7,560 nt of DNA from Acetobacteraceae bacterium (GCA_027340195.1 DAHWNE010000081.1:1-7560); one strand, 5' to 3'. Shown: positions 1-5,915, counted from the stretch's first letter. Made by a program: numbers and translations. Notes: generated by a model not told the origin, from the sequence alone.

Positions 1-169
1 CCCAGGCCAGCACCAGGATCGCCCAGACATGGGTGGCCGCCGCGAGCAGGGCGGCGATGCGATAGACCACCACCGCCAGCGCCACCATGCCGATCATGTA
101 GAGGATATACGATTTCCGGTTGCGGCGGCCGGAGAAGGCGAAGATGTCCTCGAACGCGGGTTTCGACAT
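1..169 (-). CDS. DUF805 family membrane protein, N-terminal part only
   Basis: The first 56 codons of a gene that leaves the window at base 1. Translation from the ATG at 169-167 gives MSKPAFEDIFAFSGRRNRKS, followed by a hydrophobic stretch (YILYMIGMVALAVVVY and onward). The phenylalanine-rich start, the GRRNRKSY motif around residues 14-21 and the first transmembrane helix directly after it are the typical opening of DUF805 proteins, small multi-pass inner-membrane proteins of unknown function. A GGAG-containing purine stretch lies just upstream (about 173-181). It is on the same strand as the two tatA genes but separated by a 121-bp gap holding a strong hairpin, so co-transcription is uncertain. 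The family call rests on the first 56 residues; the rest is not visible. Confidence 0.72.
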   Translation of the reverse strand, partial: MSKPAFEDIFAFSGRRNRKSYILYMIGMVALAVVVYRIAALLAAATHVWAILVLAW

Positions 170-193
170 GGAACGCTCCGGAGCCGGCGGGTT

Positions 194-217
194 CGGGAGC
201 GGCATGCGCCGCTCCCG
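194..217 (-). promoter_or_regulatory. Perfect 10-bp stem, 4-nt loop hairpin between tatA and the DUF805 gene
   Basis: Bases 194-203 (CGGGAGCGGC) pair exactly with 208-217 (GCCGCTCCCG) around the loop ATGC. The hairpin sits 73 bp after the tatA stop and 24 bp before the DUF805 start. No T-run follows on the minus strand, so it is not a standard intrinsic terminator. It could be a Rho-assisted terminator or RNA-stabilising 3' end for the tatA transcript, or a 5'-leader structure close to the DUF805 ribosome binding site. The structure is seen directly; the role is inferred. Confidence 0.4.
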
Positions 218-290
218 TCGGCCATGACAATCCGGTAAGACGTTGCCAAGTACGATGGCCCAGGTCAAGCCGGGACCGGGAGGCCCGCGC

Positions 291-569
291 TCAGGCGGCG
301 TGCTCCAGGTCCGGCTTCTTCGCCGGCTCGCCCGCGGGGGCGGGGGTGTCCCGCGCCTCCAGGACCGGGGACGGCGGGGCGGCGGCGGTGGGGGCGGCCG
401 GCGGCGCGGCAGCGGGCTTCGCCTTGCCGTCGTCCTCGGCCATCACCGCCTTGAAGGACTTGATGCCCTTCGCCAGGTCGCCCATCAGGCTGCTGACCTT
501 GCCGCCGCCGAACAGCAGCATGACCACCAGCAGCACCACGAGCCAGTGCCAGATGCTGAATTCACCCAT
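291..569 (-). CDS. tatA: Sec-independent translocase subunit TatA/TatE, second tandem copy
   Basis: Encodes 92 residues. TatA forms the protein-conducting element of the twin-arginine pathway, which exports folded, often cofactor-bearing proteins across the inner membrane together with TatB and TatC. Seen here: a short periplasmic start (MGEFSIWH), one transmembrane helix (about residues 6-20), the F20-G21 hinge, an amphipathic helix ([13 protein letters not shown], residues 28-40), the acidic EDD patch at 45-47, then a long Ala/Pro-rich tail. Residue 8 is His where E. coli TatA has the functionally important Gln8. The start at 569 is chosen because AAAGGAG lies upstream at normal spacing and the family begins with MG-x-x-SIW. 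It is not TatB, which starts differently (MFDIGFSE type). The gene follows a near-identical copy after only 19 bp, so the two are surely co-transcribed. No tatB or tatC is in the window. Confidence 0.93.
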   Translation of the reverse strand: MGEFSIWHWLVVLLVVMLLFGGGKVSSLMGDLAKGIKSFKAVMAEDDGKAKPAAAPPAAPTAAAPPSPVLEARDTPAPAGEPAKKPDLEHAA

Positions 570-843
570 CGCGCCTCTCCTTTCGCGCTTAACCCTGGCG
601 GGGCGCGCCGGTCGGCTGCTGCGCTCCGGATGCAGACTGATTGACCCCGGGGCCGGCGATATTGCCCGCCGGCCGGTCGGTGTTCGCCGCCATCGAGGCA
701 TCCTCGTCGTCGGCCATGTTCTTCTTGAACGCCTTGATGCCCTTGGCAAAATCGCCCATCAGGTTGCTGACCTTGCTGCCGCCGAACAGCAGCATCACGA
801 CCAGCAGCACGACCAGCCAGTGCCAGATGCTCAAGCCACCCAT
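481..843 (-). repeat. Direct repeat pair formed by the 5' ends of the two tatA genes
   Basis: The first 89 bases of each tatA gene (481-569 and 755-843) align without gaps and differ at only about 9 positions by hand count. Recognisable similarity continues into the amphipathic-helix codons and is then lost in the tails. The 274-bp spacing equals one gene plus its leader, which indicates tandem gene duplication. Such a repeat could recombine to give one or three copies. Confidence 0.8.
589..843 (-). CDS. tatA: Sec-independent translocase subunit TatA/TatE, first tandem copy
   Basis: Encodes 84 residues, with the same role as its downstream paralogue: pore-forming subunit of the twin-arginine export system in the inner membrane. 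Visible features are the SIWHW start, a single transmembrane helix (about 6-20), the F20-G21 hinge, the amphipathic segment [16 protein letters not shown] and the acidic DDED motif at 45-48, all very close to E. coli TatA. The C-terminal tail (50-84) is polar, Asn/Gln/Gly-rich and unrelated to the Ala/Pro-rich tail of the other copy. The ATG at 843 has GGAG about 8 bases upstream. By hand alignment 35 of the first 43 residues match the second copy. This copy keeps the Lys-Lys and the DDED patch seen in E. coli TatA better than the second copy does, so it is the more canonical TatA. Confidence 0.94.
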   Translation of the reverse strand: MGGLSIWHWLVVLLVVMLLFGGSKVSNLMGDFAKGIKAFKKNMADDEDASMAANTDRPAGNIAGPGVNQSASGAQQPTGAPRQG

Positions 844-956
844 GATTCAGTCTCCATCCCGAGGGCGCCGTCGCCCGTCGCGGCCCCGTTCGGGGGTCCC
901 CACATGACCCGATCCGCCGCGACTTGCAAGCGTCGCGCGAAAAGATGGAAGAACAA
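844..956 (-). other. Intergenic gap between cbpM and the first tatA gene
   Basis: These 113 bp contain the ribosome binding site of the first tatA copy and two weak short hairpins: CCCCG-AA-CGGGG (about 880-891) and a 5-bp stem near 920-937. I see no T-tract terminator and no promoter matching TTGACA/TATAAT at correct spacing. Whether the tatA pair has its own promoter or reads through from the chaperone operon cannot be decided by eye. Confidence 0.4.
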
Positions 957-1232
957 TCATCCGCGCGGCGATGCCTGGTCCAGCACCGCGCGCAGCTGCG
1001 CCCGCAGCGCATAGACCTGATCCAGCAGCGACAGCACCAGCCCGATCGCCGGTTCCGGCACGTCGAGCTCGCGGCGCAGGTCGCGCACCAGCCGGGCGCG
1101 GGCCAGGTCGATGTCGAGAAACTCGAACCCCGCGGCACCCTCGTCGGCCCGCACCCAGCCGCGCGCGACCCAACCGGTCAGCTCCTCGGCCGCCACCCCG
1201 TCCAGCAGCGCCAGCATCTCCGACAACGTCAT
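957..1232 (-). CDS. cbpM: Chaperone modulatory protein CbpM
   Basis: Encodes 91 residues of the CbpM/MerR-like helical family. In E. coli CbpM binds the J domain of CbpA and blocks both its co-chaperone and DNA-binding activity. Here the N-terminal helices (EELTGWVARGWVRAD, residues 16-30) and the central GFEFLDIDLARARLVRDLRR segment (35-54) match the family pattern, in which an aromatic/acidic turn precedes a long helix. A C-terminal coiled-coil-like helix (LLDQVYALRAQLRAVL, 69-84) follows. Its ATG overlaps the cbpA stop codon as ATGA (1232-1229), so translation of the two is coupled. The identity rests on both the sequence pattern and the diagnostic position right behind cbpA. Confidence 0.9.
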   Translation of the reverse strand: MTLSEMLALLDGVAAEELTGWVARGWVRADEGAAGFEFLDIDLARARLVRDLRRELDVPEPAIGLVLSLLDQVYALRAQLRAVLDQASPRG

Positions 1233-2146
1233 GCTTCCGCCTCCGCCAGCATCTCCGCCCGCGGGTCGAACGGATGTTCGGGCGTCCAGTCGCGCAGGAA
1301 CGCGGCCAGCGCGGGTTCCGCGCCGGGAGGGATCACCACGTCCAGATCGACGAACTGGTGCCCGTGCCCGCCGACGCCGCGGCCGCGCAGCCGCAGCCGG
1401 GTCCCTCGCCCGGACCCCGGCGGGATGGAAAGCCGCACCGGCCCGCCGATGGTCGGCACTTCCACCGAGGCCCCGAGCACGGCCTCCTTCAGCGTCACCG
1501 GCAGGGTGATGACGATGTCGTCCCCCTCCCGGCGGAAGAACCGGTGCGGCGCCACCGCCACCTCGATCAGCGCGTCCCCGGCCGCGCCCTTGCCGATGCC
1601 GGGCGCCCCCTGGCCGCGCAAGCGCAGCACATGGCCATCCTCGGTCCCGGCGGGGATGCGCACGTCCAGGGTCCGCCCGTCGGGCAGGGTGATGCGCCGC
1701 GTCACCCCGTTGACGGCATCGAGGAACGAGATGGTCAGCGTGTACTGCATGTCCTCGCCCCGCCGGTCCCGCCCGCGGGCGCCGCGGCCGAACGCCTGGG
1801 CGAGGAAGGCTTCCAGCTCCTCGGCCGACATGCCCTCGGCCTGGTAGCGATGCGCACCTCGCGCGCCGGCCCCGGGGGCTTCGGCATAATCGCGGTAGAA
1901 CGGGCGTTCCGGCCCGCGCGCGTTGCCCTCGGCGTCGATCTCGCCGCGGTCGAAGCGGGCCCGCTTGTCCTTGTCCGACAGCAGGTCCCAGGCGGCGTTG
2001 ATGCGCTTGAACCGCTCCGCCGCCTCCGGCTTGCCGGGGTTGAGGTCGGGGTGGAACTGCTTGGCGAGCTTGCGATAGGCGGTGCGCAGCTCGGCCTCGG
2101 AGGCGGTGCGGGGGACACCCAGAATCTGGTACGGGTCGTCGGCCAT
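1229..2146 (-). CDS. cbpA: DnaJ-like co-chaperone CbpA (type II J-domain protein)
   Basis: Encodes 305 residues, the usual CbpA length. It is a cytoplasmic Hsp40 that stimulates the DnaK ATPase and delivers unfolded clients; E. coli CbpA also binds curved DNA on the nucleoid. The J domain spans residues 4-70 with the catalytic HPD triad at 32-34, preceded by the basic helix RTAYRKLAKQ and followed by KRINAAWDLLSD. A linker (70-130) follows that is rich in Arg/Gly and Ala rather than a classic G/F region. Two beta-sandwich client-binding domains come next (about 131-205 and 206-290), with the expected RIPAGTEDG and RLRLRGRG motifs. The CxxCxGxG zinc repeats of true DnaJ are absent, which separates it from DnaJ. 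It starts 3 bp after the crotonase-fold gene and overlaps cbpM, so the three form one operon. No obvious strong Shine-Dalgarno is present; translational coupling to the upstream gene is likely. Confidence 0.94.
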   Translation of the reverse strand: MADDPYQILGVPRTASEAELRTAYRKLAKQFHPDLNPGKPEAAERFKRINAAWDLLSDKDKRARFDRGEIDAEGNARGPERPFYRDYAEAPGAGARGAHRYQAEGMSAEELEAFLAQAFGRGARGRDRRGEDMQYTLTISFLDAVNGVTRRITLPDGRTLDVRIPAGTEDGHVLRLRGQGAPGIGKGAAGDALIEVAVAPHRFFRREGDDIVITLPVTLKEAVLGASVEVPTIGGPVRLSIPPGSGRGTRLRLRGRGVGGHGHQFVDLDVVIPPGAEPALAAFLRDWTPEHPFDPRAEMLAEAEA

Positions 2147-2149
2147 GCG

Positions 2150-2944
2150 TCAGGTTCCGGTCCAGACCGGGGCGCGGCGATGCAGGAAGGCGTCGATCCC
2201 TTCCTCGGCGTCGCGGGCCAGCATGTTGCGGGTCATGGTCTCGGCGGCGAAGCGATAGGCCGCGTCCAGCCCCTGCTCCGCCTGGGCGTAGAACGCCGCC
2301 TTGCCGATCGCCAGCGTCAGCGGGGATTTGGCGGCGATGCGCGCGGCCAGCGCGGTGACGGCATCGTCCAGCGCGTCGTCGGCCACCACCTGGTTGACCA
2401 GCCCGATCTCGCGCGCCCGCGCCGCGTCGATCAGCTCGCCGGTCAGCAGCATCTCCATCGCCGCCTTGCGCCCGACCGCGCGGCTCAGCGCCACCATCGG
2501 CGTCGAGCAGAACAGGCCGATGTTCACCCCCGGCGTGGCGAATCGGGCCGAGGCGGCGGCGACCGCCAGATCGCAGGTGGCGACCAGCTGGCAGCCGGCG
2601 GCGGTGGCCACCCCATGCACCCGCGCGATCACCGGCTTGGGCAGGCGGGTGATCCGCAGCATCAGCCGCGAGCAGAGGTCGAACACCTCCTGATAGGCGG
2701 CGCGTTCGGGGCGGGCGCGCAACTCGCGCAGATCATGCCCGGCGCAGAAGGCGGGGCCGGCGCCGGCCAGCACCACCACCGCGACCGACGCATCCTCGGC
2801 GATGCGCGCGAGTTCGGCGTCCAGCGCCGCCATCAGGTTCAGCGAAAGCGCGTTGCGCGCCGCCGGGCGGTTGAGGGTGAGCCAGGCGATGCCGTCGCGG
2901 TCGGCACGCAGCAGGTCGGTTTCGGGTTCGGGCTGGGCGTTCAT
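2150..2944 (-). CDS. Enoyl-CoA hydratase/isomerase (crotonase) superfamily protein, ECHDC3-type
   Basis: Encodes 264 residues with the crotonase fold: LNRPAARNALS (24-34), the oxyanion-hole loop AFCAGHDLREL (65-75), the HGVATAAGCQL turn (110-120) and ATPGVNIGLFCSTPMVALSRAVGRK (136-160). The GHDL, AAGCQLVATCD, GLFCSTP and C-terminal AFLHRRAPVW motifs resemble animal mitochondrial ECHDC3 and its bacterial relatives rather than FadB/EchA hydratases. Aligned with rat enoyl-CoA hydratase, the two catalytic glutamates (Glu144, Glu164) correspond to Gln119 and Gly139. Ordinary hydratase chemistry is therefore doubtful, although CoA binding and the oxyanion hole look intact. The ATG at 2944 has GGAGG at 2952-2956, 7 bases upstream. 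It is the first gene of the block with cbpA and cbpM and is divergent from the thioesterase gene. The substrate is unknown; automatic annotation as enoyl-CoA hydratase is probably over-specific. Confidence 0.9.
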   Translation of the reverse strand: MNAQPEPETDLLRADRDGIAWLTLNRPAARNALSLNLMAALDAELARIAEDASVAVVVLAGAGPAFCAGHDLRELRARPERAAYQEVFDLCSRLMLRITRLPKPVIARVHGVATAAGCQLVATCDLAVAAASARFATPGVNIGLFCSTPMVALSRAVGRKAAMEMLLTGELIDAARAREIGLVNQVVADDALDDAVTALAARIAAKSPLTLAIGKAAFYAQAEQGLDAAYRFAAETMTRNMLARDAEEGIDAFLHRRAPVWTGT

Positions 2945-2967
2945 GGCGGGGCCTCCGATCAGTGTCT

Positions 2968-2996
2968 ATGATTGGCCGGCGGCGGGCGATTTCCAA
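2968..2996 (-). promoter_or_regulatory. Candidate sigma-70-type promoter for the crotonase-cbpA-cbpM operon
   Basis: On the minus strand TTGGAA (2996-2991) and AATCAT (2973-2968) are separated by exactly 17 bases, each matching 4 of 6 positions of TTGACA/TATAAT. Transcription would start near 2961, giving a leader of about 17 bases that just includes the GGAGG site. It lies in the only non-coding gap (80 bp) between the divergent genes. The match is moderate and no heat-shock-type element was recognised. Confidence 0.3.
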
Positions 2997-3024
2997 GCCC
3001 GCGCGAGCAGGGAAAGGACGGCGC

Positions 3025-3417
3025 ATGGACGAGGCGGGCAGCCCGCGCGGGGAGCTGACGTTGCGGATGGTGGCGATGCCGGCGGACGCCAACCCGGCGG
3101 GGGACATCTTCGGCGGCTGGATCATGTCGCTGATGGATCTGGCCGCCGGCACCGCGGCGGCCGACGTGGCGCATGGGCGGGTGGCGACGGCGGCGGTCTC
3201 GCGGCTGGAGTTCCTGCGCCCGGTCAAGATCGGCGACGTGGTGTGCTGCTACACTTCAGTGGAACGGATCGGGCGGAGCTCGATCACGTTGAACGTGGAG
3301 GCCTGGGCGCTGCGGCGCGGGCGGGCGGAGCGGTTCCGGGTGACCGACGGCAGCTTCGTGCTGGTGGCGGTGGACGCGGCGGGCAAGCCGCGGCCGGTGA
3401 CGGAGGGGGAGATGTAG
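3025..3417 (+). CDS. yciA: Acyl-CoA thioesterase, YciA family (hotdog fold)
   Basis: Encodes 130 residues, close to the 132 of E. coli YciA. It hydrolyses acyl-CoAs to free acid and CoA in the cytoplasm; YciA enzymes have broad substrate range and are held in check by free CoA. The protein follows YciA almost along its length: LTLRMVAMPADANPAGDIFGGW (residues 11-32), MSLMDLAAG with Asp38 at the position of the catalytic Asp44 of H. influenzae YciA, AHGRVATAAV (49-58), FLRPVKIGDVVCCY (63-76) and FVLVAVDAAGKPR (111-123). The ATG at 3025 is chosen because GGAAAGGA (3011-3018) precedes it by 6 bases and homology begins soon after. In-frame GTG 2962 and ATG 2968 would add about 20 basic residues without homology or a clear ribosome site. 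It is divergent from the crotonase-fold gene, so both acyl-CoA-related genes share an 80-bp control region. Confidence 0.95.
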   Translation: MDEAGSPRGELTLRMVAMPADANPAGDIFGGWIMSLMDLAAGTAAADVAHGRVATAAVSRLEFLRPVKIGDVVCCYTSVERIGRSSITLNVEAWALRRGRAERFRVTDGSFVLVAVDAAGKPRPVTEGEM

Positions 3418-3424
3418 CGGGCGT

Positions 3425-3556
3425 TCAGCGCCCCCCTTTCGGCACCAGACGAACGCCGCGCAGGCCGTCGAAATGCCGGTCGCAGGTGAGCAGGTCGGCG
3501 CCTTCGGCCAGGGCCGTCGCATCGACGATGGCGTCGGCGGTGGCGAGAGACAGCAC
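3425..3556 (-). pseudogene. Remnant of a PIN-domain (VapC-like) ribonuclease toxin, C-terminal third only
   Basis: In one minus-strand frame this stretch reads LSLATADAIVDATALAEGAD followed by LLTCDRHFDGLRGVRLVPKG and a TGA stop. This is the classic end of a PIN domain: an acidic residue in the (A)DAIV-ATA helix (Asp8 counted from GTG 3556) and the LTCDRHF strand carrying the last acidic residue (Asp26), then the closing hydrophobic strand. PIN toxins such as VapC are about 130 residues; only about 43 are left, and the first two active-site acids are missing. Upstream the frame becomes low-complexity Ala/Gly and runs into the end of ispG. No antitoxin gene is visible. I read it as a decayed toxin-antitoxin locus. 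A real 43-residue peptide starting at the GTG is possible but lacks a clear ribosome binding site. Confidence 0.68.
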
Positions 3557-3582
3557 GGCACAAGGCCCGCCGGCGGCGTCCG

Positions 3583-4710
3583 CTACTCCGCCGCCAGCGG
3601 TTCCGCGGTCTCCGCCGCCCGCAATGCCTGCGCCTTCGCCTCCACCAGTTCGACGATGTGCTCGATCATGTCGGCCGCCGCCACGGTGTGGTCGGTCTTG
3701 CCCGCCGCATAGACCATGTGCCGTCCCGCCCCGCCGCCGGTGACGCCGAGATCGGTCATCAGCGCCTCGCCCGGCCCGTTCACCACGCAGCCGATGATGG
3801 ACAGGGTCAGCGGCGTCTCGATATGCGCCAGCCGGTCCTCCAGGGTCCGCACCGTCTCGATCACGTTGAAGCCCTGCCGCGCGCAGGACGGGCAGGAAAT
3901 CACCTTCACCCCGCGGTGGCGGATGCCGAGCGATTTCAGCAGGTCCCAGCCGACCCGCACTTCCTCCTCCGGCTCGTCGGACAGCGAAACCCGCAGCGTG
4001 TCACCGATTCCGGCCCACAGCAGCGACCCCAGCCCGACCGCGGATTTCACCGTGCCCATGCGCCGCCCGCCGGCCTCGGTGATGCCGATATGCAGCGGAT
4101 GGTCGCAGACTTCCGCCAGCTGCTGATAGGCCGCGACCGCCAGGAACACGTCGGAGGCCTTCACGCTGATCTTGAAGTCATGGAAATCGTGCTGCTGGAG
4201 GATGTCCGCGTGATACAGCGCGCTTTCCACCAGCGCCTCGGGGTTGGGCTCGCCGTATTTCTCGAGCAGGTGCTTCTCCAGGCTGCCGGCGTTGACGCCG
4301 ATGCGCATCGAGCAGCCGTGATCGCGCGCCGCCTTGATGACTTCCCGCACCCGCTCGTCGGAGCCGATATTGCCCGGGTTGATGCGCAGGCAGGCGGCCC
4401 CGCTCTCGGCCGCCTCGATGGCGCGGCGGTAGTGGAAATGGATGTCGGCCACCACCGGCACATGCACCTGGCGGACGATGTCCTTCAGCGCCAGCGCGCT
4501 CTCCCGGTCGGGGCAGGAGACGCGGACGATGTCCACCCCGGCCGCCTCGGCGCGGTGGATCTGCGCCACCGTCCCGGCGACGTCGGTGGTGAGCGTATTG
4601 GTCATGGTCTGCACCGTGATCGGCGCGTCGCCGCCCACCGGGACATTGCCGACCATGATGCGGCGGGATTTGCGGCGGGTGATCTGCTGATAGGGGCGGT
4701 ACGAGCTCAT
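3583..4710 (-). CDS. ispG: 4-hydroxy-3-methylbut-2-en-1-yl diphosphate synthase (IspG/GcpE)
   Basis: Encodes 375 residues (E. coli 372). This iron-sulfur enzyme of the MEP isoprenoid pathway reductively converts 2-C-methyl-erythritol 2,4-cyclodiphosphate to HMBPP in the cytoplasm, with flavodoxin or ferredoxin as electron donor. The N-terminal TIM barrel holds [20 protein letters not shown] (12-31), [11 protein letters not shown] (33-43), [11 protein letters not shown] (87-97), LRINPGNIG (108-116) and [10 protein letters not shown] (136-145). The C-terminal [4Fe-4S] domain has SCPSC with Cys273 and Cys276, then [12 protein letters not shown] with Cys308 and Glu315, the expected four cluster ligands. 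The ATG at 4710 is chosen because the family's conserved start ([14 protein letters not shown]) begins there. An upstream in-frame GTG at 4794 would add 28 residues without homology. The gene follows rodZ on the same strand after 125 bp, the common alphaproteobacterial order. In many relatives hisS follows; here a PIN remnant and an opposing gene are found instead. Confidence 0.97.
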   Translation of the reverse strand: MSSYRPYQQITRRKSRRIMVGNVPVGGDAPITVQTMTNTLTTDVAGTVAQIHRAEAAGVDIVRVSCPDRESALALKDIVRQVHVPVVADIHFHYRRAIEAAESGAACLRINPGNIGSDERVREVIKAARDHGCSMRIGVNAGSLEKHLLEKYGEPNPEALVESALYHADILQQHDFHDFKISVKASDVFLAVAAYQQLAEVCDHPLHIGITEAGGRRMGTVKSAVGLGSLLWAGIGDTLRVSLSDEPEEEVRVGWDLLKSLGIRHRGVKVISCPSCARQGFNVIETVRTLEDRLAHIETPLTLSIIGCVVNGPGEALMTDLGVTGGGAGRHMVYAAGKTDHTVAAADMIEHIVELVEAKAQALRAAETAEPLAAE

Positions 4711-4835
4711 CTCGGTGCGATCTCCGACGGCGGGCGGTGACGGGGTCGTGTCTAAGTTTGAAGGCGGGTGCCGACTTGCTTTTCGAACTGACACACAACC
4801 GGTGACGGCGATATGGGGCGAGGCGGCGCTGCGCG
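4711..4835 (-). promoter_or_regulatory. rodZ-ispG intergenic region with an A/T-richer pocket and imperfect inverted repeat
   Basis: These 125 bp separate the rodZ stop from the ispG start. The stretch from about 4748 to 4798 is clearly less GC-rich than its surroundings. It is bounded by an imperfect inverted repeat: 4748-4758 (GTGTCTAAGTT) against 4786-4796 (AACTGACACAC), 9 of 11 positions pairing, with 27 bases between. This could mark an ispG promoter and operator, but I see no -35/-10 pair at good spacing. GGAG lies about 11 bases before the ispG ATG, a little far for a Shine-Dalgarno. Confidence 0.3.
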
Positions 4836-5915
4836 CTATGGCGTGCCGGCGGGTGCCGGAGTGGGGGCGGAGGGCGGTGCCGATGCGGGGGACGCGGGCG
4901 GCGGCGACAGCGGCACGTTGCGCAGCACCGCGCCGGACGGGCCGAGCGGCGGCGAGGCGACGCCGTTGGTGACCAGCTCTGTGCCGCCGGCATTGCCGGT
5001 GGTCATCACCAGCGCCGGGCCGGGCGGCACCGTCCAGCTGTCGCCGGCATGGAGCAGATGGCTGAACAGCACGTTGCCCTTGGCGTCGCGCACCTCGATC
5101 CAGGCGTCGGCGGTGGCGTGCACCGCCAGGGCGGGGGCGGCGGCCAGGGCGGCGTCCTCGGCGGCGGTGGGCATTGCGGCGGCCGCCGACCCGGGTGGCA
5201 CGGAAGCGGACGCCGGCGGCGCCCCGGCGGCGGAGATCGGGGGCGCCGACGGGGTTGCCGCGGCGAGCCGCGGCCCAGCGGCGGATGGCGCGGCGGATGG
5301 CGTGGCGGATGGCGAGGCAGGTGGCGTGGCAGATGAGGTGGAGGCGGCGACGGATGCGACCGCCACCGGTGCGGCACCGGGCGTCGCCGGCGCAAGCGCC
5401 GCGCCGCCGCCGGATGCGGGCTTCGGCTTCGGTTTCGCCGCCGGCGCGGGCGGCTTAGGCGCCACCAGCCGCGCCAGCCGGGCCGGCACCGGCTGCACCG
5501 CCTCGGCCGGCAGGCGCCCTTCGCCGGACAGATGATACCACCCGGCATAGGCCAGCACCGCCAGCCCCAGCCCCAGCATCATCAGCGCGCCGAGTGGCCG
5601 GCCCCGCTGCGGCAGCGGGGCGGGGAAGGAGAGATCGGCGGGCCGGTCCAGCTCCGCCGCCTCGGCCTTGAAGCGGCGCACCGCGGCATCGGCATCCAAC
5701 CCCAGCGCCAGCGCATAGCTGCGCAGGAACGCCACCGGATAGGCGCCGCCCGGCAGATCCCCCACCCGGCCGTCTTCCAGCGCTTGCAGATAGGCGCGGC
5801 GGATGCGCAGCGTCGCGGCGAATTCGTCCAGCGATCGGCCGGCCCGTTCCCGCGCCACCGCCAGCTCGGCACCGATGATCGGCGCCTGGACGGAATCCGC
5901 AGCAGCGCGGGTCAT
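4836..5915 (-). CDS. rodZ: RodZ-like membrane protein (HTH_25 domain, one transmembrane helix, DUF4115)
   Basis: Encodes 359 residues. RodZ links the actin-like MreB filament to the cell-wall elongation machinery in the inner membrane. Domain order fits: an N-terminal Cro/C1-type helix-turn-helix (about 14-82; [20 protein letters not shown], then [14 protein letters not shown] and [15 protein letters not shown]), a short linker, one transmembrane helix (about 107-126), a long Pro/Ala/Ser-rich periplasmic linker (about 135-262) and a C-terminal DUF4115 beta domain (about 266-337; [25 protein letters not shown]). A second Pro/Ala tail follows (338-359). The linker contains an in-frame 12-bp tandem repeat. 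The ATG at 5915 is chosen because the HTH domain starts shortly after it; ribosome-site evidence is weak (GAGCGG), and in-frame starts at 5984 and 6020 would add 23 or 35 residues of no recognisable domain. It precedes ispG as in other alphaproteobacteria. Confidence 0.9.
   Translation of the reverse strand: MTRAAADSVQAPIIGAELAVARERAGRSLDEFAATLRIRRAYLQALEDGRVGDLPGGAYPVAFLRSYALALGLDADAAVRRFKAEAAELDRPADLSFPAPLPQRGRPLGALMMLGLGLAVLAYAGWYHLSGEGRLPAEAVQPVPARLARLVAPKPPAPAAKPKPKPASGGGAALAPATPGAAPVAVASVAASTSSATPPASPSATPSAAPSAAGPRLAAATPSAPPISAAGAPPASASVPPGSAAAAMPTAAEDAALAAAPALAVHATADAWIEVRDAKGNVLFSHLLHAGDSWTVPPGPALVMTTGNAGGTELVTNGVASPPLGPSGAVLRNVPLSPPPASPASAPPSAPTPAPAGTP
5281..5340 (-). repeat. 12-bp tandem repeat, five copies, inside rodZ
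   Basis: On the plus strand the unit is GCGGATGGCGNG. The first three copies (5281-5292, 5293-5304, 5305-5316) differ only at position 11; the fourth and fifth (5317-5328, 5329-5340) are degenerate. Read in the rodZ frame each copy is one four-residue unit of the type x-P-S-A, together making residues 193-212 of the Pro/Ala/Ser linker. A 12-bp unit preserves the frame, so copy number could vary between strains and change linker length without inactivating the protein. Confidence 0.75.

Noticed and set aside
243..644. Plus-strand open frames across the tatA region with Gly/Arg-rich products
   Set aside because: They are antisense to two clear tatA genes and have no domain features.
847..960. 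A 37-codon minus-strand frame starting in an ATGA overlap with the cbpM stop
   Set aside because: The overlap looks like translational coupling, but the product is Arg/Gly/Asp-rich low-complexity sequence, no ribosome site is visible, and it ends just before the tatA start. Probably chance.
971..2971. A 666-codon open frame on the plus strand across the chaperone and crotonase genes
   Set aside because: Its product is Arg/Gly/Pro/His-rich with no domain, and it lies antisense to three well-recognised genes. Long antisense frames are expected at this GC content.
2962..3024. Upstream in-frame starts (GTG 2962, ATG 2968) for the thioesterase
   Set aside because: The extra residues are basic and non-homologous, while the ATG at 3025 has a good Shine-Dalgarno and matches the family length.
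3658..4740. A 360-codon plus-strand open frame opposite ispG
   Set aside because: It is a mirror of the ispG codon pattern with no recognisable motif, and ispG itself is unambiguous.
4711..4794. Longer IspG start at GTG 4794
   Set aside because: The added 28 residues have no homology and overlap the A/T-richer putative control patch. The conserved family start is at 4710.
5049..5336. Gly/Arg-rich plus-strand frames over the rodZ linker
   Set aside because: They arise from the repetitive Pro/Ala/Ser codons read on the other strand.
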